64,000 bases of DNA from Nymphaea colorata (taxonomy: Eukaryota > Streptophyta > Magnoliopsida > Nymphaeales > Nymphaeaceae): positions 1 to 64,000 of the forward strand of contig NW_022204696.1 of the NCBI RefSeq assembly GCF_008831285.2, given 5' to 3'. A program made the translations under genes and the position numbers. Position 1 is the stretch's first letter; each line of letters starts with the position of its first letter. The notes under the pieces are model-generated. The model was not told the DNA's origin. It saw only the letters and a program-made list of their open reading frames with translations, and made no database searches. Below are positions 52,980 through 64,000 of the stretch, piece by piece.

Positions 52980-55900
52980 CACTTAACAACAAGTTAAGCA
53001 TATTCAATTAAGTATGCATGATCAAATGAATCACTTAAATGTCACTCGTATCGAGACGATGATTTAGTGTGCGTATGGATACAAATGAATGAAATGTAAC
53101 AACATGTTCAACTTATTGAACAAACTACAAGGATCAAACTAAACTAATCCATAGGTCTCCTTTAGATCCATATAAACTTGTGAGTTTTTATCGTTTAAAT
53201 CGTCGATCATAGATGTCATAACGAGTGAAACACATTAGGTTAATTATAAGACACCAAATGAATCACTTAAATCTCATTTATTTTCACACAAACTTGTTAT
53301 TTGAATTCACTTAATCTAACAATATGGATGTAACAACAAGTTAAGCACATTCAATTAAATATGTATGATCATTTGAATCACTTAAATCACACTTGTATTG
53401 ATACAAACTTGTGATTTCAATCATTTAGATCATGCACTATAGTTGTAACAATAAATTCAAGTCATCGGACTAACTACACGCGTTTGTATCCACATGAACA
53501 TGTGATTTCAATCATTTAAATCATTCGTTATATATGTATTCCAAACGAACTTCTGGTATCAAAGCCACTAGGTCATTCTATACGTAAGTAATAAATGGTC
53601 GCGCACATTCAATTAAATACAAGTGATCAATTATATGTAATAACAAGTGAAAATGAATCACTTAATCTCTCTCAATTAAATATAAGTGATCAAATATATG
53701 TAATAACAAGTGAAACACATTAGGTTACTTACAAGACACCAAATGAATCACTCCAATATCATTCATTTTCATACAAACCTTTGATTTTAATCTACTAAAT
53801 CATTTAATATAGACGTAACAACAAGTTAAGCACATTCAATTACTTATGTGTGATAAAATGAATCACTTAAATCCCACTTATATTGATACGAACTTGTAAT
53901 TTCAATTCCTTACATCGATCACCATAGATGTAAGAACTAGTTCAATTTATTGAACTAACTACAAGGGAGCAAACTAATGCATAGGTCTCTTTTATGTCCT
54001 TACAAACTTGTAAGTTTTAATCATTTAAATCATTGATCAAAGATGTAATAACAAGTGAAACACAATAGGTTAACTACAAGACACCAAATGAATCACTCGA
54101 ATCTCATTTATTTTCGCACAAACTTGTGATTTCAATCTACTAAATCATTTATTATAGACATCACAACAAGTTAAACACATTCAATTAAGTATGCACGATT
54201 ATATGAATCACTTAAATCTCACTTGTATTCATACGAACATGTGATTTCAATCCTTTAGAACGTTCCCTATAGATGTAACAACAAATTCTACTCATCGGAC
54301 TAACTACATGTGTACAAATATAGTGACTTCAACCATTTGTATCCATATAAACTTGTGATTTCAACCATTTAAATCATTCATTATAGATGTAATAACAAGT
54401 GAAATACATTACATTAACTATAAGGGACCAATATAGTGACTTGACTCTCATTCATTTCCAAACAGATTTCTTTTTTCAAGCCACTAAGTCATTCTATACG
54501 TATGTAACAAATGGTTACGCACATTCAATTAAATATAAGTTATCATATGTATGTAAGAACAAGTAAAAATGAATCACATAATCTCTCGATTAAACATAAG
54601 TGACCAAATGTATGCAATAACAAGTGAAACACATTAAGTTACCTGTAAGACACCAAATGAATCACTCGAATCCCATTCATTTTCATATAAACCTATGATT
54701 TGAATTTACTAAATCACTTAATATAAACGTAACAACAAGTTAAGTACATTCAATTAAATATGCGTGATCAATTGAATCACTTAAATCCCACTCGTATTGA
54801 TGTGAACTTATGCATCGATCACTATAGATGTAACAAAATGTTCAACTTATCGTACAAACTAATGCATAGGTCTCCCTTATATCCATACAAACTTGTGAGT
54901 TTTAATTATTTAAATCATTGATCATGGATGTAATAACATGTGAAACACGTTAGGTTAACTATAAGACACCAAATGAATCACTCAAATCACATTCATTTTC
55001 ATACAAACTTGTGATTTCAGTTCACTTAATCAAGCATCATGGATGTAACAATAAGTTAAGTACATTCAATTTAGTATGTGTGATCATTTGAATCACTTAA
55101 ATCGCACTTGTATTGATACGAACTTGTAATTTCAATCCTTTAGATCGTGCACTATAGTCGTACCAATACGAGTCAGATTTAAGTGATTCATATGATCACG
55201 CATACTTTATTGAATGGACTTGGCTTATTGTTATATCCATGTTAAATGATTTAGTAGATTGAAATCACAGGCTTGCATGAAAATGAATGAGATTTGAGTG
55301 ATTCATTTGGTGCCTTATTGTTAACCTAATTCACTTGTTAAGCACATTCAATTAAATTACAAGTGAAACACATTAGGTTAACTATATGACACCAAATGAA
55401 TCACTTGTTAAGGACATCCGTATTAAGAAATATAAATGTAACAACTAGTGAAACACATTAGGTAAACCATAAGACACCAAATGAATCACTCGAATCTCAT
55501 TAATTTTCATACGAACTTGTGATTTCGATCTACTAAATCATTTAATATAGATGTAACAACAAGTTAAACACATTCAATTAAGCATGCATGATCATATGAA
55601 TCATTTAAATCTCACTTGTATTGGTACGAATGCGTAATTTCAATCATTTAAATCATTCATTATAGATGTAATAACAAGTGAAATACACTAAATTAACTGT
55701 AAGGGACCAACTTAATGACTTGTCTCTTATTCATTTCCAAACGAACTTCTTATTTCAAGCCACTAAGTCATTCTATACGTACGTAACCAATGGCTACGCA
55801 CACTCAATTAAATATATTGATACAAATGAATGATATGTAACAACATGTTCAAGTTATTGAACAAACTACAAGGGATCAAACTAAACTAATTCATAGGTCT

Positions 55901-58900
55901 CCTTTACATCCATATAAACTTGTGAGTTTTTATCGTTTAAATCGTTGATCATAGATGTCATAACGAGTGAAACACATTAGGTTAATTATAAGACATCAAA
56001 TGAATCACTCAAATCTCATTTATTTTCACACAAACTTGTGATTTGAATTCACTTAATATAGCAATATGGATGTAACAAGAAGTTAAGCACATTTAATTAA
56101 ATATGTGTGATCATTTGAATCACTTAAATCGCACTTGTATTGATACGAACTTGTGATTTCAATCATTTAGATCGTGCACTATAGTTGTAACAATAAATTC
56201 AAGTCATCGGACTAACTACACGCGTTTGTATCCACATGAACATGTGATTTCAATCATTTAAATCATTCATTATATATGTATTCCAAACGAACTTCTGGTA
56301 TCAAAGCCAGTAGGTCATTCTATACGTAAGTAAGAAATGGTCACGCACATTCAATTAAATACAAGTGATCAATTATATGTAATAACAAGTGAAAATGAAT
56401 CATTTAATCTCTCTCAATTAAATATAAGTGATCAAATATATGTAATAACAAGTGAAACACATTAGGTTACTTACAAGACACCAAATGAATCACTCCAATA
56501 TCATTCATTTTCATACAAACCTATGATTTTAATCTACTAAATCCTTTAATATAGACGTAACAACAAGTTAAGCACATTCAATTACGTATGTGTGATAAAA
56601 TGAATCACTTAAATCCCACTCGTATTGATACGAACTTGTGATTTCAATTCCTTACATCGATCACCATAGATGTAAGAACTAGTTCAACTTATTGAACTAA
56701 CTACAAGGGATCAAACTAATGCATAGGTCTCCTTTATGTCCATACAAACTTGTAAGTTTTAATCATTTAAATCATTGATCAAAGATGTAATAACAAGTGA
56801 AACACAATAGGTTAACTACAAGACACCAAATGAATCACTCGAATCTCATTCATTTTCGCACAAACTTGTGATTTCAATCTACTAAATCATTTATTATAGA
56901 CGTAACAACAAGTTAAACACATTCAATTAAGTATGCATGATTATATGAATCACTTAAATCTCACTTGTATTCGTACGAACATGTGATTTCAATCCTTTAG
57001 AAAGTTCCCTATAGATGCAACAACAAATTCAACTCATCGGACTAACTACACGTGTACAAATATAGTGACTTCAACCATTTGTATCCATATAAACTTGTGA
57101 TTTCAACCATTTAAATCATTAATTATAGATGTAATAACAAGTGAAATACATTAGATTAACTATAAGGGACCAATATAGTGACTTGACTCTCATTCATTTC
57201 CAAACGGACTTCTTTTTTCAAGCCACTAAGTCATTCTATACGTATGTAACAAATGGTTACGCACATTCAATTAAATATAAGTTATCAAATGTATGTAAGA
57301 ACAAGTAAAAATAATCACATAATCTCTCGATTAAACATAAGTGATCAAATGTATGTAATAACAAGTGAAACACATTAAGTTACCTGTAAGACACCAAATG
57401 AATCACTCGAATCCCATTATTTTCATATAAACCTATGATTTGAATTTACTAAATCATTTAATATGAACGTAACAACAAGTTAAGTACATTCAATTAAATA
57501 TGCGTGATCAATTGAATCACTTAAATCCCACTCGTATTGATGTGAACTTGTGCATCGATCACTATAGATGTAACAAGATGTTCAACTTATCGTACAAACT
57601 AGAAAGGATCAAACTAATGCATAGGTCTCCTTTATATCCATATAAACTTGTGAGTTTTAATTATTTAAATCATTGATCATGGATGTAAAACATGTGAAAC
57701 ACGTTAGGTTAACTATAAGACACCAATTGAATCACTCGAATCACATTCATTTTCATACAAACTTGTGATTTCAATTCACTTAATCAAGCAATATGGATGT
57801 AACAATAAGTTAAGCACATTCAATTTAGTATGTGTGATCATTTGAATCACTTAAATCGCACTTGTATTGATACGAACTTGTAATTTCAATCTTTAGGTCG
57901 TGCACTATAGTCGTACCAATACGAGTCAGATTTAAGTGATTCATATGATCACGCATACTTTATTGAATGTACTTGACTTATTGTTATATCCATGTTAAAT
58001 GATTTAGTAGATTGAAATCACAGGCTTGCATGAAAATGAATGAGATTTGAGTGATTCATTTGGTGCCCTATTGTTAACCTAATTCACTTGTTAAGCACAT
58101 TCAATTAAATTACAAGTGAAACACATTAGGTTAACTATATGACACCAAATGAATCACTTGTTAATGACATCCGTATTAAGAATCATTATAAATGTAACAA
58201 CTAGTGAAACACATTAGGTAAACCATAAGACACCAAATGAATCACTCGAATCTCATTCATTTTCATACGAACTTGTGATTTCGATCTACTAAATCATTTA
58301 ATATAGATGTAACAACAAGTTAAACACATTCAATAAGCATGCATGATCATATAATCATTTAAATCTCACTTGTATTGGTACGAACGCGTGATTTCAATCC
58401 TTCATATCGTTCACTATAGATGTAACAACAAATTCAACTCATCGGACTAATTACACGCATTCAAAGTAATGCATAGATCCCATTTGTATCCATATGAACT
58501 TGCGATTTCAATCATTTAAATCATTCATTATAGATGTAATAACAAGTGAAATACACTAGATTAACTGTAAGGGACCAACTTAATGACCTGACTCTCATTC
58601 ATTTCCAAACGAACTTCTATTTCAAGCCACTAAGTCATTCTATACGTATGTAACAAATGGCTACCACACTCAATTAAATATATTGATCAAATATATGTAA
58701 TAACAAGTGAAAATGAATCATTTAATCTCTCAATTAAATATATGTAAAAACAAGTGAAACATATTAGGTTACCTACAAGACACCAAATGAATCACTCAAA
58801 TCTCATTCATTTCCATACAAACCTATGATTTCAATATACTAAATCATTTAATATAGACGTAACAACAAGTTAAGCACATTCAATTAAGTATGCGTGATCA

Positions 58901-61900
58901 AATGAATCACTTAAATCACACTCGTATCGAGACGGTGATTTAGTTCGCGTATGGATACAAATGAATGAGATGTAACAAATGTTCAACTTATTAACAAACT
59001 ACAAGTGACCAAACTGAACTAATCCATAGGTCTCCTTTAATCCATATAAACTTGTGAGTTTTTATCGTTTAAATCGTCGATCATAGATGTCATAACGAGT
59101 GAAACACATTAGGTTAATTATAAGACACCAAATGAATCACTCAAATCTCATTTATTTTCACACAAACTTGTGATTTGAATTCACTTAATCTAACAATATG
59201 GATGTAACAACAAGTTAAGCACATTCAATTAATATGTGTGATCATTTGAATCACTTAAATCGCACTTGTATTGATACAACTTGTGATTTCAATCATTTAG
59301 ATCATGCACTATAGTTGTAACAATAAATTCAAGTCATCGGACTAACTACACGCGTTTGTATCCACATGAACATGTGATTTCAATCATTTAAATCATTCAT
59401 TATATATGTATTCCAAACGAACTTCTGGTATCAAAGCCACTTGGTCATTCTATACGTAAGTAAAAATGGTCCGCACATTCAATTAAATACAAGTGATCAA
59501 TTATATGCAATAACAAGTGAAAATGAATCACTTAATCTCTCTCAATTAAATATAAGTGATCAAATATATGTAATAACAAGTGAAACACATTAGGTTACTT
59601 ACAAGACACCAAATGAATCACTCCAATATCATTCATTTTCATACAAACCATGATTTTAATCTACTAAATCATTTAATATAGACGTAACAACAAGTTAAGC
59701 ACATTCAATTACTATGTGTGATAAAATGAATCACTTAAATCCCACTCATATTGATACGAACTTGTGATTTCAATTCCTTACATCGATCACCATAGATGTA
59801 AGAAGTAGTTCAACTTATTGAACTAACTACAAGGGATCAAACTAATGCATAGGTCTCCTTTATTCCATACAAACTTGTAAGTTTTAATCATTTAAATCAT
59901 TGATCAAAGATGTAATAACAAGTGAAACACAATAGGTTAACTACAAGACACCAAATGAATCACTCGAATCTCATTCATTTTCGCACAAACTTGTGATTTC
60001 AATCTACTAAATCATTTATTATAGACGTAACAACAAGTTAAACACATTCAATTAAGTATGCATGATTATATGAATCACTTAAATCTCACTTGTATTCGTA
60101 CGAACATGTGATTTCAATCCTTTAGAACGTTCCCTATAGATGTAACAACAAATTCAACTCATCGGACTAACTACACGTGTACAAATATAGTGACTTCAAC
60201 CATTTGTATCCATATAAACTTGTGATTTCAACCATTTAAATCATTCATTATAGATGTAATAACAAGTGAAATACATTAGATTAACTATAAGGGACCAATA
60301 TAGTGACTTGACTCTCATTCATTTCCAAACGGACTTCTTTTTTCAAGCCACTAAGTCATTCTATACGTATGTAACAAATGGTTACGCACATTCAATTAAA
60401 TATAAGTTATCAAATGTATGTAAAACAAGTAAAAATGAATCACATAATCTCTCGATTAAACATAAGTGATCAAATGTATGTAATAACAAGTGAAACACAT
60501 TAAGTTACCTATAAGACACCAAATGAATCACTCGAATCCCATTCATTTTCATATAAACCTATGATTTGAATTTACTAAATCATTTAATATAAACGTAACA
60601 ACAAGTTAAGTACATTCAATTAAATATGCGTGATCAATTGAATCACTTAAATCCCACTCGTATTGATGTGAACTTGTGCATCGATCACTATAGATGTAAC
60701 AACATGTTCAACTTATCGTACAAATAGAAAGATCAAACTAATGCATAGGATCTCCTTTATATCCATATAAACTTGTGAGTTTTAATTATTTAAATCATTG
60801 ATCATGGATGTAATAACATGTGAAACACGTTAGGTTAACTATAAGACACCAAATGAATCACTCGAATCACATTCATTTTCATACAAACTTGTGATTTCAG
60901 TTCACTTAATCAAGCAACATGGATGTAACAATAAGTTAAGCACATTCAATTAAGTATGTGTGATCATTTGAATCACTTAAATCGCACTTGTATTGATACG
61001 AACTTGTAATTTCAATCCTTTAGATCGTGCACTATAGTCGTACCAATACGAGTTAGATTTAAGTGATTCATATGATCACGCATACTTTATTAAATGTACT
61101 TGACTTATTGCTATATCGATGTTAAATGATTTAGTAGGTTGAAATCACAGGCTTGCATGAAAATGAATGAGATTTGAGTGATTCATTTGGTGCCCTATTG
61201 ATAACCTAATTCACTTGTTAAGCACATTCAATTAAATTACAAGTGAAACACATTTGGTTAACTATATGACACCCAATGAATCACTTGTTAAGGACATCCG
61301 TATTAAGAATCATTATAAATGTAACAACTAGTGAAACACATTAGGTAAACCATAAGACACCAAATAAATCACTCGAATCTCATTCATTTTCATATAAACT
61401 TGTGATTTCGATCTACTAAATCATTTAATATATATGTAACAACAAGTTAAACACATTCAATTAAGCATGCATGATCATATGAATCATTTAAATCACACTT
61501 GTATTGGTACGAACGCGTGATTTCAATCCTTTAGATCGTTCACTATAGATGTAACAACAAATTCAACTCATCTGACTAATTACACGCATTGATACGAACT
61601 TGTGATTTCAATCATTTAGATCGTGCACTATAGTTGTAACAATAAATTCAACTCATAAGACTAAGTACACGCGTTTGTATCCACATGAACATGTGATTTC
61701 AATCATTTAAATCATTCATTATATATGTATTCCAAACGAACTTCTGGTATCAAAGCCACTAGGTCATTCTATACGCAAGTAAGAAATGGTCACGCCCATT
61801 CAATTAAATACAAGTGATCAATTATATGTAATAACAAGTGAAAATGAATCACTTAATCACTCAATTAAATATAAGTGATCAAATATATGTAATAACAAGT

Positions 61901-64000
61901 GAAACACATTAGGTTACTTACAAGACACCAAATGAATCACTCCAATATCATTCATTTTCATACAAACCTATGATTTTAATCTACTAAATCATTTAATATA
62001 GACGTAACAACAAGTTAAGCACATTCAATTATGTATGTGTGATAAAATGAATCACTTAAATCCCACTCGTATTGATACAAACTTAAGATTTCAATTCCTC
62101 ACATCGATCACCATAGATGTAAGAACTAGTTCAACTTATTGAACTAACTACAAGGGATCAAACTAATGCATAGCTCTCCTTTATATCCATACAAACTTGT
62201 AAGTTTTAATCATTTAAATCATTGATCAAAGATGTAAAAACAAGTGAAACACAATAGGTTAACTACAAGACACCAAATGAATCACTCGAATCTCATTCAT
62301 TTTCGCACAAACTTGTGATTTCAATATACTAAATCATTTATTATAGACGTAACAACAACTTAAACACATTCAATTAAGTATGCATGATTATATGAATCAC
62401 TTAAATCTCACTTGTATTCGTACGAACATGTGATTTCAATCCTTTAGAACGTTCCCTATAGATGTAAGAACAAATTCAACTCATCGGACTAACTACACGT
62501 GTACAAATATAGTGACTTCAACCTTTTGTATCCATATAAACTTGGGATTTCAACCATTTAAATCATTCATTATAGATGTAATAACAAGTGAAATACGTTA
62601 GATTAACTATAAGGGACCAATATAGTGACTTGACTCTCATTCATTTTCAAACGGACTTCTTTTTTCAAGCCACTAAGTCATTTTATAGGTATATAACAAA
62701 TGGTTATGCACATTCAATTAAATATAAGTTATCAAATGTATGTAATAACAAGTAAAAATGAATCACATAATCTCTCGATTAAACATAAGTGATCAAATGT
62801 ATGTAATAACAAGTGAAACACATTAAGTTACCTGTAAGACACCAAATGAATCACTCGAATCCCATTCATTTTCATATAAACCTATGATTTGAATTTACTA
62901 AATCATTTAATATAAACGTAACAACAAGTTAAGTACATTCAATTAAATATGCATGATCAATTGAATCACTTAAATCTCACTCGTATTGATGTGAACTTGT
63001 GCATCGATCACTATAGATGTAACAACATGTTCAACTTATCGTACAAACTAGAAAGGATCAAACTAATGCATACTCCTTTATATCCATATAAACTTGTGAG
63101 TTTTAATTATTTAAATCATTGATCATGGATGTAATAACATGTGAAACACGTTAGGTTAACTATAAGACACCAAATGAATCACTCGAATCACATTCATTTT
63201 CATACAAACTTGTGATTTCAGTTCACTTAATCAAGTGACAAGGATGTAACAATAAGTTAAGCACATTCAATTAAGTATGTGTGATCATTTGAATCACTTA
63301 AATCGCACTTGTATTGATACGAACTTGTAATTTCAATCCTTTAGGTCGTGCACTATAGTCGTACCAATACGAGTTAGATTTAAGTGATTCATATGATCAC
63401 GCATACTTTATTGAATGTACTTCAGTTATTGTTATATCCATGTTAAATGATTTAGTAGATTGAAATCACAGGCTTGCATGAAAATGAATGGGATTTCAGT
63501 GATTCATTTGGTGCCTTATTGTTAACCTAATTCACTTGTTAAGCACATTCAATTAAATTTCAAGTGAAACACATTAGGTCAACTATATGACACCAAATGA
63601 ATCACTTGTTAAGGACATCCGTATTAAGAATCATTATAAATGTAACAACTAGTGAAACACATTAGGTAAACCATAAGAAACCAAATGAATCACTCGAATC
63701 TCATTCATTTTCATACAAACTTGTGATTTCGATCTACTAAATACACGCGTTTGTATCCACATGAACATGTGATTTCAATCATTTAAATTATTCATTATAT
63801 ATGTATTCCAAACGAACATCTGGTATCAAAGTCACTAGGTCATTCTATACGCAAGTAAGAAATGAGTTTTTATCGTTTAAATCGTTAATCATAGATCTCA
63901 TAACGAGTGAAACACATTAGGTTAATTATAAGACACCAAATGAATCACTCAAATCTCATTTATTTTCACACAAACTTGTGATTTGAATTCACTTAATCTA
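52980..64000 (+). repeat. HOR-A satellite array, right flank, long form with internal deletions
   Basis: From 'aacaacaagttaagcatattc' the sequence is HOR-A again, entering at the position equal to about 645 of the first copy and in the same orientation as the left array. A anchors are at 55521, 58276, 61403 and 63724, and B-block starts at 54128, 56870, 59995 and 62316. Anchor spacings are 2755, 3127 and 2321 bp. The short ones are explained by deletions inside the A block (around 55640, 55822 and 61592). Near 63741 and 63864 the A block is shuffled, and the window ends within it. A 67-codon open frame at 60266 is the satellite by-product again. No gene. Confidence 0.92.

Overview
This 64 kb window is plant heterochromatin. 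It is a long AT-rich satellite array interrupted by one Ty3/gypsy LTR retrotransposon. No host protein-coding gene, rRNA or tRNA gene could be supported. A plant origin follows from the retrotransposon: a Tekay/Del-type chromovirus polyprotein, a primer site matching initiator tRNA-Met, and a plant snRNA-type upstream element in its left end. The species cannot be named from the sequence. A pericentromeric or centromeric location is plausible but not shown.

All satellite DNA belongs to one superfamily with a monomer of about 115 bp. Its anchor is the phrase 'cttgtgatttcaat', which recurs every 111-116 bp. Two higher-order repeat (HOR) systems are built from it. HOR-A (1-21549 and 52980-64000) comes as a 1.74 kb unit (about 15 monomer equivalents, nearly all forward) or a 3.1 kb unit, in which a 1.4 kb 'B block' carrying a 178-bp inverted module is added. 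HOR-B (29020-52979) is about 20 copies of a 1.2 kb unit of ten monomers, six in reverse and four in forward orientation, so polarity flips twice per unit.

Layout: 1-10502, six very similar 1.74 kb HOR-A copies; 10503-15049, long-form HOR-A; 15050-18350, recombined copies that become increasingly riddled with small deletions; 18351-21549, recovered but more diverged HOR-A; 21550-29019, the retrotransposon; 29020-34290, HOR-B; 34291-36756, rearranged HOR-B with a large palindrome; 36757-45118, HOR-B with a three-unit super-period; 45119-52979, a highly uniform run of one HOR-B subtype that accumulates variants stepwise toward its right edge; 52980-64000, long-form HOR-A again with several internal deletions.

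The retrotransposon keeps one uninterrupted frame from gag through a chromodomain-like tail. Three in-frame nonsense codons break it, and there are no frameshifts. Its left terminal repeat (190 bp) is unrelated to its 2.5 kb right LTR, it has no matching target-site duplication, and it lies exactly at the boundary between HOR-A and HOR-B. It is therefore either a chimera or the scar of a rearrangement.

The most unusual features are the polarity-alternating HOR-B, the nested variant staircase at 47.5-52.9 kb, the chimeric retrotransposon at the HOR boundary, the 35.3 kb palindrome, and a strand-biased A-to-G cluster at 19.9-21.0 kb. All comparisons were made by eye, so identities and counts are approximate.
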